From assembly GCA_015179125.1 (NCBI GenBank), contig WHVA01000017.1, positions 1 through 64,000 of the forward strand: 64,000 nt of DNA. Direction: 5' to 3'. The position numbers and the translations under genes are program-made. The DNA is from Gautieria morchelliformis. Lineage: Eukaryota; Basidiomycota; Agaricomycetes; Gomphales; Gomphaceae. The notes under the pieces were generated by a model. The model ran no database searches. It worked only from the letters and a program-made list of their open reading frames with translations, and had not been told where the DNA came from. Of the stretch, positions 34,788 through 44,173 are shown in pieces. How positions within the stretch are numbered: the first letter of the stretch is position 1; every line of letters starts with the position of its first letter.

Positions 34788-35347
34788 GATGTTTGTAGTT
34801 ATCATATATATGTATATATACTAATCTATCTATATTTCATAAAACATACCACAATTGACACAGTTGCTAGAACCTGTAAGGCATGCTTAATCCCGACCCT
34901 AAAGTTCTGTTTCATAGTCTGCAGCTCCCCCAGGAAAGGGTGTATACCCTATTGTCTAAAAATCAATAGTTATATATCTTTGTACTATACATGCATATTA
35001 TTTTAAACATACCTTCTAATCAGACCTATTGACCATATATAATAATATAGTACAGTTATTGTCCATATTTGCTTCTACATTCTGTCATCATACATCTAAC
35101 AAGCTTCATATATACTTCAAACATATACTCATATGGTCCATACTTGCCTCTACATCTCAATGCACACCATGCTTCAGCACATACAAACATATTTTTAAAA
35201 TATTAGAATATTCAAAAAATTTTAGGATATCTACAATATACAAATTGCTCAAAATGATGGACTATGAATTCAGTTATTGTTGATATTTCAAAAGATAGCT
35301 AATATATCCTAGAAGAATGTACATTATTGTCAACCTGAACATCCTCC
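34788..35347. mobile_element. MITE H, second copy
   Basis: About 560 bp, alignable from GTTATCATATATATG to AACATCCTCC with the split copy at 21135-31208. It lacks the gypsy insertion and is shortened around the insertion point. Left end degenerate. Confidence 0.6.
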
Positions 35348-36156
35348 AAATGCAAACCTATCTGGAGTCCAACCCCAAACCATTGTCTGGTGTGCCATCA
35401 TTTTAGTCTATTGTGTTTCCCCAAATACCCAAGCTGCCAGAGCCGCCAGAACACCCAGGCTTGTTCTTATCATACCCTTTTGTTGGGTGTAGATGTGTGA
35501 ATCCACCATCAAGTGGCTTCTTTTGAAGAATGTGTCAGGCCATTCGTCTTCTTATGCTTGGCCTATCACAGAGTTTGTAACCAGAAAGACACATGGGTTT
35601 TGAGAATTTGTTTCCCGTTCATTTGCTATCTGTATTACTGGCATGTAGACTTGGGTTGAAAGCCTCGCAGGTAGTCTCAGAATAAAGAATAAATAAGCTG
35701 GAATACTAGTTACTCAGAGTTTGAGGTCATCAGCAGCATTGTTTTGGTGCTAACAAAATGAACACTTTCAGAGTGGGTGATTGAGTCCTGTTGTGATCCC
35801 TGAAATTATGGCCTACCAAATATCCAACCTGATGAAAGAAATGTTTCATCCCAAACCTCCACAACCTCCACAAATATACTCCCTCCCAGTCATTACAGAA
35901 TTGTGTGTTATTCTCAAAGTCAGGTCCTCCCCCATTTTCCAATTCCAGTTCCATCACTACTGTTGCTTCCGTATGCCCCACTAGGCTTCCACTCCACTTA
36001 CACACTTCCACCCTCAGAGCAATTCCAGAAGTGAAGCAGCCTGCTTAGTACATGGTATCCAGGGTCAACGAGGTCTTTGGAAGGTAAGGGGAGGGCAGGG
36101 TCACTGGTGATTTTTTTTTTTCCTTTTTTTTTTGTCATCGTTTTACTCAACCTCAG
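35348..36156. other. Unassigned stretch with old family B LTR traces
   Basis: 35348-35930 holds nothing I recognise. 35930-36110 has the CpG-poor TTCCA units and the GTACATGGTATCCAGGGTC segment typical of an old family B LTR, followed by a T-rich run at 36111-36134. Confidence 0.4.
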
Positions 36157-36481
36157 TGTCAGTGGACATCCCTTCACTTCCAGAAACACTTCTGCCAGTT
36201 CCACTTCCTATTCCAATCCTACTCCACTTCCACACTTCCACTTTCAGAAAAATGTCAGAAGTGAAGTGGCTCACTTAGTACGTGACATACAGGGTTGGTC
36301 AAGGGTCGGGGAGGCCAGGGGTGGGCAGGGTCGCTGGGGAGTACTGAGCAATGGCCCTGGCTATGGTCAAGGGTGGTATAATACAGGCTCACTGGCAGCA
36401 GGGATCCTCAGAGTTTTCTCTTTGAATTTCCCCTCTGTCAGCTTGGTGTGATCTCCACAACTAGTGAGGGTTGCCCTTACA
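36157..36481 (+). repeat. Old family B-like LTR
   Basis: TGTCAGTGGACATCCC to GGGTTGCCCTTACA, 325 bp, shorter than the young 462-bp form. It has the GTATAATACAGG box and the TCAGAGTTTTCTC start-site motif. Confidence 0.75.
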
Positions 36482-36611
36482 GTCACCTTGACCACCAACA
36501 TCTGTCTTCATAGTGGTTGTTGACAGACTACTTCACCCACTTAGTATTGTTTCTATGAAACTATCAGGCAAGGTCTGAGTAATACAACTCTACCTATGGA
36601 TATATCTTTAC

Positions 36612-37140
36612 AGTCTGCCAGGTGAGAATATCCTGTTAGATGACACTGTCACTCTTGTTGTTGGCCACATCTTTGCCCCACCTTCCTCTAAAATTTTAAT
36701 GGATGTCATCTCCCTCACAGCTTATCCTGGTGATCCCACCTCCAAGGAGTATGAAGAGAATATCCCTGAAGATACATCCATGCAATTTGGGCGTTGGCAC
36801 TGTTCTCAACAATGCCAAGTATAGGGTGGATTTGATGACATGATTAATCTGGCTGTTTTGGACTACATATGTGATGTACAACATGAGGGGAATCTCACAT
36901 AGCAGAGATGGATTTACTTGATAAAGGCATAATGAATGAGATGGACAAAGGGATGAGGACCTGACTGAGTATTTTCACTGACATAGGCTAGATGACAATG
37001 GATGCCGTAAGTATGTCCTGCAAATAAAAATTGATCACATTGAGTGACTCCAGGTTTACCTTCAGGTCTCAATCCTGATTTATGAAGAATACCACCCTTC
37101 CATCTGGACCAAAGTTCAATCCTGAAGGTATTTAATATTT
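36612..37140 (+). pseudogene. Gene fragment, unrecognised
   Basis: After an acceptor-like TTTACAG (about 36612) the plus strand is open for about 74 codons: LPGENILLDDTVTLVVGHIF, then SLTAYPGDPTSKEYEENIPE and MQFGRWHCSQQC. A stop follows, and the same frame continues with FDDMINLAVLDYICDVQ. A further piece with IYEEYHPSIWTKV lies at about 37070-37130 before a GTATTT donor-like site. Clearly protein-like, but interrupted; the family is unknown. Confidence 0.4.
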
Positions 37141-37529
37141 TGTTCTATAGCTATATAATTCTGAATATGCTATGGAACCTCCACTGCAATTACCATCTCC
37201 ACCACACAAGATTGCAAAGCTACTATCTCAAAGCCTTATGTCAAGTTGGGCTATGACTGATGAGGAAGCTTATTGCAAGCCCATCACACCACATGCATTT
37301 TATCATTCACTTTTTAAGACAACTAAATGAACAGTATAATACTGGCATAGTAAGATCTATTCATATAGTAATTATAAACACTTACTCATTCTCTTTCTGT
37401 ATAGCAAAATGGACTAGCACAACAACTGCACCACCGTGTATGTTATATATATGGTGTAATTTTGATGGTATAATCCTCACTTTATAACAGGTACAAGTTT
37501 ACCTGGATGAGGGAAAAGCAACCCTAGAT

Positions 37530-37910
37530 CGCTGCGGGACACGCAGCAGCTGATGCTGGGTGAGGCTTATGTGAGCAGCCCCCAGCCAGTTTTTTTCTGC
37601 TGCCTGCAGCACCAACCGTGACGACCGCAGCGACCGCGCTGGCGAAGGGGACGCCGGCCCACCACCTGGGGGTCACTCTCACCACTGAAGGAACTCCTTC
37701 AGCAGCACAATGGACACATTTCACATGCTGGCTCGGTGAGGCCGCACGCTTCCCTATAGCCGCCCTGCGCTGCATTATTAGCGCATGTCCCACAATCGCC
37801 TTCAAGGTTTAGCACATTATGGGACATGCCAGGCAGCCCCTGTGCTGTCAGTGGGGGCCATGTCCCATAAAAAAGTCAATTCTGGTCGCTCTGCGGGACA
37901 TGGCTGAGGT
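37530..37910. repeat. Cluster of alternating GGGACATG boxes
   Basis: The motif GGGACA(T/C)G occurs about five times in alternating orientation at about 37535, 37778, 37815, 37857 and 37892. The first (TCGCTGCGGGACA) recurs inverted at about 44399 (TGTCCCGCAGCGA). No gene is recognised here. Confidence 0.35.
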
Positions 37911-37949
37911 AATACGATTCTTTATTTTTTTCTAAGGCATCTGATTACC

Positions 37950-38540
37950 TCCCTTGTCACCCACTCACCCTCCCCTTGCACCCGCAAGGCTACCACCACA
38001 GCACACGACAGCTACGCCTCCACTGTCACCTCTGCGCGCACTACCTGCCCACACACACCACGGCCACGGCCACCTCCAGGCTCCACCTCGCTCCACCTCC
38101 CCATGCACTGCACACCACACACCCCATTCCATGCACACGCAACAATGACACTGCCATCACCTCCCCACGCACCACCTCCGCGCCCACTACCTGCCCGCAC
38201 ACGCAATGGTGATGCCGCCATAACCTCCGCATGCACCACCTCCGCATGCACTACCTGCCCACACATGCGACGATGCCGCCGTCACCTCCGCACACACCAC
38301 CTGCCCGCGCACGGTGCGCACCGCACACCATGGCCACAGCCACCTCCAGGCTCCACCTCATACCACCTTCCCGTGCACTGCCTGCCTGCGCACAATGCGC
38401 ACCACACGCCACGCACCCCCGTGCACATGCGACGACGCCACCTCCAGTGTCACCTCCCTCCATGCGCACCACCTCTACATGCCCTCTGTGTGCGCACACG
38501 ATGACGACCCACGCACTGCCTGCTCATGCACGACAAGCTA
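37950..38540. repeat. C-rich low-complexity DNA (CACCTCC/CACAC units)
   Basis: Irregular short units such as CACCACCTCCGC and CTGCCCGCACAC. Frames on both strands are open only because of the composition. About 105 bases (38405-38510) recur inverted at 39395-39505. Confidence 0.6.
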
Positions 38541-38559
38541 ACTGAACTACAAGGGTGAG

Positions 38560-39044
38560 ACTGAAATACCTTTTTTCCTTCACAACCATCTGCGATTGGC
38601 CCACATTTTTTGGTGATGAATGATCGCACATCAAAGGGAGATTGGGAATTGACCTCAGGGGTCCAATTGGGGTTCGCCTCCAGCATAAACTTGACAAAAG
38701 CACGAACAATACTTAAGTCAATGGTGAGTTATATCATTTACACTCTGCAGGAGCCTGTCAATTCACCGAAGATGTCCAGCCCGAGTTTTGTCAGTAATAT
38801 TATGCCTGGCTATTGCATCTGCAACATCTTCAAGCTTTGATTTTTCTTCAGGAAAGTCCTCAAGGGCGGCTTGGACCAGGTCATCTATATTGTTAGCATC
38901 AGATGCCTAGGTCGCTTGCTCCAGTTCTAGCCAGGTTTGCTCCTCTAGGATCTAGGAAATGAGATTGGTCAGATACATATCATGGGAGTAGAATGTGAGC
39001 ACTTGCCTTTTGTTCAATTTCATCTGGAGGCTGGCAGACGACAT
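38560..39044 (-). pseudogene. 5' exons of an unrecognised gene (recombinase-like?)
   Basis: A multi-exon start on the minus strand. Exon 1 begins with ATG at 39044 (MSSASLQMKLNKRQ, to 39003). An intron of 51 bases (GTGCTC...TTCCTAG) follows. Exon 2 (38951 to about 38762) reads EEQTWLELEQAT, with one in-frame TAG, then NNIDDLVQAALEDFPEEKSK and ITDKTRAGHLR. A second intron of 55 bases (GTGAAT...CTTAAG) leads to exon 3, VRAFVKFMLEANPNW and FDVRSFITKKCGPIADGCEG, ending at a GTATTT donor near 38568. The pattern of an all-helical N-terminal part with a KCGP motif reminds me of N-terminal parts of Crypton-like tyrosine recombinases in basidiomycetes, but I am not sure. The 3' part is lost in low-complexity DNA. 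Confidence 0.4.
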
Positions 39045-39324
39045 GGTGGTGGATGCGCACGTACAATTGATTGATCGCAGGTGGAGTTTGAAAACCGCCA
39101 CGCACGGTGGCCGTTTGCGCCGTTGTGTTTTCCCCTTGTGCAATCTATTGTATTAGTTCTTGTATTATCCCTCTATGTTGACAGAGTTTTTTTATGTATA
39201 GCTAAGGTTGCCACAAGGTTGGTTAAGACTCAATTTTCATATTTATTTATTTTCCATTAAAAATTGAAAATATAAGAATATGTTACATGGTATATAAGAA
39301 ATATCTTCAAGTAACGGCAGGATT

Positions 39325-39510
39325 GCGTGTGCATGCACGGGGGTGGTCAGTGGAGGTTGAGGCGGCAGCAGCATCATGGTGGAGGACATGGTGATGTCAT
39401 CGTCACGTGTGCATGCAGAGGGCGCGTAGAGGTGGTGCACATGGAGGGAGGTGACGCTGGAGGTGGGTGGCGTCGTCGCATGTGCACGGGGGTGCGTGGC
39501 ATGCAAAACT
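39325..39510. repeat. Inverted counterpart of the C-rich repeat
   Basis: The reverse strand reads CCACGCACCCCCGTGCACAT and onward as in 38405-38510. The two arms are about 0.9 kb apart and flank the gene remnant at 38560-39044. Confidence 0.6.
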
Positions 39511-39814
39511 TGACCACACTGTGACTATTGTCTTAAGCCCTCTTCTATAGACTACTATCTTAGACCAGAGGACTTGAGCACCACTGGTGAGTTTCCATAC
39601 TTCACCTTCACTACTTTAGTCTTCAAACCATTGTCGGTGCTGTTGGCGAAGGGCTCCGAAGGAGCACCTTCACCAGCAAAAGGATTGTTACTACTAAACA
39701 ACCTTTCCATGAGACCTTGTACGTTACATTGTCAAGTATCTCATTGCACAAGCCGTTTGGGCATTCGCTGTGTTCACTAATACATGATATTAATGCCTAA
39801 AATCCAATCTTGAC
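39511..39814 (-). repeat. Family A LTR, truncated
   Basis: Ends CCAATCTTGACA at 39814 on the plus strand. Only about 300 bp of the LTR are left, joined at the left to the C-rich inverted repeat. Confidence 0.75.
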
Positions 39815-39887
39815 ACATAGCATCTAACAGTAGGTGTAATTAACTTGTCTAATTAGTTTGTCTAGTTCCATTCCCTAGCTTTGGGCT

Positions 39888-41040
39888 CTAGTTCATAATA
39901 AATGTCCCACTTGTGTTTTGACCCCCACCTCTCCAGCCACTTCTCCTTGGAAAACACACCTTCCTCATCCCTGTAGTGTTCCTGCTGCTGCTCTTGTTTT
40001 CCAGACGCTTGGTGTGATTGGGGATGTCCTTGGTGACCAGGAGACGCATTGACCGTGTCTTAACTTCAACCTTCCGCCGCATGCGGAAGGTTGAAGTTAA
40101 GACACGGTGTAGGTGAAGAAGCCAAGGAATCTCTCCATGTCACCTTGAAACTCACTCTCAAACTCCTGAGCAAGCTGCTCCCGATGAGAGATCTGTTGAC
40201 AGAGTGTGGCCCAGAGTGGATCAGCCTTCTTGTCCCTCCCTGGCCCATACCTGTCACCCAAGCATTGAACCAGACCACTCTGCACCTGCTCTAGCACCTC
40301 ACGCAAGTCCTCTGTGCGTGCCATCACCTCAATATCTTTATCACATGCAGTGAGCTCAGCCAGCTGGGATGATGAAGAGGCAAACGAAGTAGGAATGGGG
40401 ATGGGTAAAGGGTGCAATGATGACGACATGGCCAAGGGCCATGTTGGAGCTGAAGGAGAGGGTAGGATGGGGTGTGGGATGGCAGGGAACATGTCGTTGA
40501 GCCTCTCCAAAGACTCCAGGTCATTGTCGGCGGCTGCACTGGTTAGTACTCAGAGCTGGTCACAATTGGATGGGTTGTGAAAGGTGAGGGGCAGTGGCCT
40601 GCCAGGAAGAAGCTTTTAGAGCCAAGGTAAGCTTTGAACGTTAACCCTCCAATGTCAGCACAGATGGAAAAATAAAATTAAAAAGGTCACACACATTCAG
40701 ACTGTGGCCACAGCTTGAAGCTCACACCAGCGGCCTCAGCTTCAGCCATTCCTGGGCCAGTGTGCGTGGCCAGGCCCACTGCTCCTTGCCAATAGCCTTG
40801 TCCACAGTGAGGGGGCCTGCAACGGGAGGGTCAGAGGTGGTCTGGGTGAGGTCAATCCCAAGAAAATGCGCAATTTTGCACCTTCACGCATGCACAGTCC
40901 CTTGCTTGGTCAGAAGTTTCCTTTTTGGCCAGCCTGAGCAGAAGAAAGAGTGTTCAGCTGGCTGATCCAGTGATCAAGCTCTGCGCCCTTGGCCCTGTTG
41001 ATGGCTGAGGCCGTGGGAGGCACAAAGGGATGGGGCCACA
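39888..41040 (-). pseudogene. Multi-exon gene remnant with a SAP-like N-terminal part
   Basis: Minus-strand pieces in order: VPPTASAINRAKGAELDHWI with LNTLSSAQAGQKGNF (about 41020-40910), LGIDLTQTTSDPPVAGPLTV and GKEQWAWPRTLAQEWLKL (about 40865-40740), then after a TACTAAC branch-site motif and acceptor GTGCAG (about 40545) a 137-residue open piece (40510-40097) with RLNDMFPAIPHPILPS, LAELTACDKDIEVMARTEDL and QISHREQLAQEFESEFQGDM. The first part resembles a SAP-like helix-turn-helix stretch by shape only. Frame changes and a 26-bp foldback (40052-40108) near the 3' end show it is decayed. Confidence 0.4.
40052..40108. repeat. Perfect 26-bp inverted repeat with 5-base spacer
   Basis: Left arm 40052-40077 begins ACCGTGTCTTAACTTC; right arm 40083-40108 is its exact reverse complement; spacer CGCAT. 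Confidence 0.9.
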
Positions 41041-41113
41041 TGAAGGGGAGGTGGATGGTGGCCGCAGGTCAAGGCACGATCACGCGATGTAAAGGAGGTC
41101 GATCTTAGGACCT

Positions 41114-41282
41114 TGTATCACAAGGGCACTGCAGAACTTGACCAATGAGTGGTATTCTGAATGCTACGTAGTGACAGGTAAGAGTAAGATGCGATCAAGC
41201 TGGGGAACCGCCGGCGGTTCCCACGCACTACTATACAGTGGGGTCTTGTGGACCCCCCCCCCTCTGAATCCACTTCTTTACA
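41114..41282 (-). repeat. 3' LTR of element F
   Basis: 169 bp. Contains the perfect 20-base palindrome GGGAACCGCCGGCGGTTCCC and a C9 run. Confidence 0.7.
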
Positions 41283-41426
41283 CCCTCCCCTTCTAGAAGG
41301 AACCCACTGGGTGAGCCAAAAGAAGCACCCCTTTGACCTTGAGAAAGGGATGGGTGTGTGGACCAGGTCATTCTGATGTACCTCAGAATAACCGCAGATC
41401 TGATGCCTCAGGTCTGACATGAATGG

Positions 41427-41923
41427 CATGATGCCATGACATGGCATCATGGCAGATGTGTTGGCATAGTGCCAACACATCTGTTCTGGTGTTCATCATT
41501 CTGAACACCAGTGGTTGTGCCGGCTTCGCCGGCACTCCCCGGTTGTAGTGGGTGGTTGGTTGGTTTGGGGGCATGGTTCTTCCCCCTCTGAACAGAAACC
41601 CACGGTTGAGAACAACTTGAATGCTCTCAAACCCACAGACAGGTGATGTCTGTGGGGAACTGAACAGCCAATGATCTAGGCATCATTGGTGCCTAACTGC
41701 GAAGGATAGCAGTTATGCAGCCATAGGACCTGGCAGGGCCCTATGCAAGGAATAACCAAGCGGTCAATAATTGACTGCTTTGTGACATGATGTCACCCGT
41801 AGGACTCGGAGGAGCCCTACGCAATGAAATTACCGAAGTGGTCAATACTTGACCACTTCATGGCCAAACAGGCCAGCAGCTGCATACAGCCGCTGGGCAT
41901 TGTGTCCATGGACCTGGACACAA
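41427..41923. other. Array of about a dozen perfect hairpins
   Basis: Consecutive, mutually unrelated stem-loops. Arms: 41427-41437/41441-41451 (11 bp), 41454-41465/41471-41482 (12), 41486-41494/41503-41511 (9), 41517-41524/41528-41535 (8), 41632-41641/41647-41656 (10), 41668-41675/41682-41689 (8), 41694-41700/41709-41715 (7), about 41722/41743 (6), 41759-41767/41771-41779 (9, one wobble), 41782-41788/41790-41796 (7), 41798-41803/41816-41821 (6), 41835-41845/41849-41859 (11), 41900-41907/41916-41923 (8). Loops are mostly 1-12 bases. It lies between the F ORF and the 3' LTR. Confidence 0.85.
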
Positions 41924-42239
41924 CAGATGTGCATTTGTGTGCACGCCAGGCATGTGATGCAGGCAGAGGCACACTTTCTGACGATCTGTTGGATCATCTT
42001 GCAGCTGTCCGTGGGGGCAGCCGGTTGCTCTTGGGGTTCATTTCTGAACCTCACGTCCTGTTTGACCGGGACGGCTGGCGGCGGCATTCGCTGCTTGTCC
42101 TGCTCCTTTCGTCACGGGTCTTCCACGTCGTGACCGCATTCGTTAGCTGCGGACTCGGACTGTCACGCACTAATGGCGGTGGCTCCGCAGGGGGCCGGCA
42201 ATGCGGCGGTTGCGACATATGCCGCAACCAGGAGCTTCT

Positions 42240-43080
42240 GGGGACCTTTGGTGGGTCCCCAGATACAGATGCACGCCCCTTGGGGCGTGCCGCACCCTCC
42301 CTCCTTGACAGGAGAGAGCCTGGCGGCCGGGACCGCCTCTGGGCCCGCGTGCAAACATGGACGCGGCAGTGGGCCGGCCCTGGCACACGGCAGGGAGCCC
42401 CAGCAGCCTGGGTGTCTGCTGGGACCCGGTGCACGGTGTGGCACCCGCCGCTGACGGGGGCGACCCTGCATGCGGCCGTGAGCGAGGGCGGGTGGAGCGG
42501 CGCTGCGGGCGCGGCTTTCGCGGCACCCGGTGGCCTCTGGGGGCCCCTCGAGGGCTCCCAGCGGTGGGTGCACGTCCTTTGGGACGTGCAGCACCGTTCC
42601 TGCTCGCTGGGAACGAGCGGGGCAGCCGGGGCGCACTCTGGGGCGCGTGGATGTCGTTGCATGCCGGGCGTGGCGTGCGCGACATCTGGGCAGCTCTGGG
42701 GACCTCTGGAGGGTCCCCAGAGGTGGATGCACGCTCTACAGAGCGTGCACCACCGTTCCCGCTCACTGGGAGCGAGCAGGGCAGCCGGGACTGTTCCTGG
42801 GGCGCACGGATGTCATTGCGCGCTGGGCGCGGCGTGCGCAACCTCTGGCCGGCTCTGGGGACCTCTGGACGGTCCCCAGGGGTGGATGTACGCTCTACAG
42901 AGCGTGCACCACCGTTCCCACTCACTGGGAGCGAGCAGGGCGGCCGTGGGTGCACGGATGACGCTGCGCCACGAGGGCAGCTTACGCGGGTCCTCTGCGG
43001 TCCTGGAGACCTCCTGGGGGCTCCCCAGGGTGGATGCACACACCGTTGGGCATGTGTCATCGTCCGTGCGAGCCTGGGGA
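42240..43080. repeat. Diverged 159-bp tandem repeats with inner palindromes
   Basis: Units start at about 42539, 42698 and 42857 (spacing exactly 159), with more diverged relatives at about 42240 and 43015. Each holds a GGGGACC...GGTCCCC stem, then a GCACGCTCT/AGAGCGTGC-type stem whose sequence differs between units (GCACGCCCC/GGGGCGTGC; GCACGTCC/GGACGTGC), then a GCTC...GAGC stem. 159 is a multiple of three, so several frames stay open. Confidence 0.75.
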
Positions 43081-43421
43081 GGCCTGGAGTGCAGATGCAC
43101 GGCGTGGGCGGTGGAGGCGGCATCGACGAGCGTGGCGTCACGTCGCGCGTCATGCACAGCATGGCCGATCTGTCTGGCCGGCTGCTGGAAGGCCTGATGG
43201 TTCTGGGGGTGCCATGGCGCATGGATGGGTCCCAGAGGGACGCCATCGAGTTCGTCCATGGCCCTACAGAGGCTTTGCCAACGCTCCTCGCTGGCCTCTG
43301 CCCAGAACCACGCCTCGCTGGGCGTCATCTCGCACGCCTTCACCCAGCGAGCGAGTCGTCCCTTCCTCCTCTCCATCATCGAGTCCAACTCAGACTCGGA
43401 ATATTCCCACGATGAAAACAT
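42813..43421 (-). CDS. Element F internal ORF, unrecognised
   Basis: A 202-codon frame that starts MFSSWEYSESELDSMMERRK. The first 80 residues look like a folded, charged, helical protein (RLARWVKACEMTPSEAWFWA, SEERWQSLCRAMDEL). The rest is arginine/proline/serine-rich and runs into the 159-bp repeats. No gag, protease or transposase motif. It is the most plausible of several overlapping open frames in this GC-rich stretch because of its N-terminal composition and its place just after the 5' LTR and primer site. Shadow frames of similar length make the call uncertain. Confidence 0.4.
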   Translation of the reverse strand: MFSSWEYSESELDSMMERRKGRLARWVKACEMTPSEAWFWAEASEERWQSLCRAMDELDGVPLGPIHAPWHPQNHQAFQQPARQIGHAVHDARRDATLVDAASTAHAVHLHSRPPQARTDDDTCPTVCASTLGSPQEVSRTAEDPRKLPSWRSVIRAPTAALLAPSEWERWCTLCRAYIHPWGPSRGPQSRPEVAHAAPSAQ

Positions 43422-43510
43422 CGCGGCGACAGCGTGCTCAACAGTGAACCGCCGTCTGCACTGCAGTCTTTTTTAAAAGACTGCAGAAGGTTCAAGAGTG
43501 GCTTGATACC

Positions 43511-44173
43511 TGTTTATCACAAGGACACGCTGAATTCAACCAGTTTGTGGTAATTCAGATGCTACGTATGTTGGGTGCATTTATGCTCCTGCACCAAAAT
43601 CAAGCATAATATGTTCGATTTACTGTATGGTGTTCCAATTCTTTCTCACATTGTTCTTGTACCATGCATTCATTTCTCTGATTATTTTCGAAATTTTTGG
43701 GTCACTCCCTATCTCTCCATTTCATTCTGTTATTCCTATTTTCACAGGCGGCTGCACCCAGCGGAGTTTGAAATGACTTTGACGCGCGAGCCCTTGGGCG
43801 CTAAAGGGCCGGGTGCATGTATATGCCTTCTGAGACAGGATTGTACTCCTCTCTCAGTGACAATAAATTCACTGAGAGAGGCGAGTAGTATTCTTTGTAT
43901 TTTCATAGCATGTTGACTGAAAATCATGTAGTACATTTGATTCTAGGTATTGTATTAATATATCAGTGACAATAAATTCACTGAGAGAGTACATTTGATT
44001 CTAGCTTTCTAAGAACTCTACCGAACCTTCCCTGCCATAGCCCCTGAGTTGCTAACAACGTAGTGACGGTGACAGATAAAGATTAAGCTGGGGAACCGCC
44101 GGCAGTTCCCACGCACTACTATACAGTGGGGTCTTGTGGACCCCCCCCCCCCCTCTGAATCCACTTCTTTACA
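43511..44173 (-). repeat. 5' LTR of element F, split by a family D LTR
   Basis: The F LTR parts are 43511-43568 and 44063-44173. Carries the same palindrome as the 3' LTR with one change. Confidence 0.7.
43569..44057 (+). repeat. Family D solo LTR
   Basis: 489 bp, TGTTGGGTGC to GTTGCTAACA, with duplication acgta (43564-43568, 44058-44062). Carries the hairpin CCTCTCTCAGTGA-8-TCACTGAGAGAGG (43848-43881) and a nested fold with outer arms TGCACCC (43753-43759)/GGGTGCA (43811-43817). The second copy is at 60689-61176. Confidence 0.9.

Larger units (their letters stand above)
41114..44173 (-). mobile_element. Compact LTR element F (TRIM/LARD-like) with hairpin array
   Basis: Two 169-bp direct repeats, TGTAAAGAAGTGG to GTGATA..CA on the minus strand, enclose about 2.2 kb. 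The right one (5' LTR) carries a family D solo LTR; without it and its duplication it is also exactly 169 bp. Just before the 3' LTR lies the purine tract AGAAGGGGAGGG. Right after the 5' LTR the minus strand reads GGTATCAAGCC, which resembles the initiator-tRNA primer site TGGTATCAGAGC of copia-type elements. There is no pol. The inside holds one small ORF, diverged 159-bp repeats and a dense array of short hairpins. No target duplication is seen. The LTR pair is alike in one half and diverged in the other, so the element is old or recombined. Confidence 0.65.

Noticed and set aside
37950-38550. Histidine/proline-rich frames
   Set aside because: Low-complexity CAC units open in several frames.
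41824-43246. Plus-strand frame of 457 codons and minus-strand frame of 358 codons in element F
   Set aside because: They arise from the 159-bp repeats and hairpins (multiple of three, GC-rich). Their peptides look like translated repeats.
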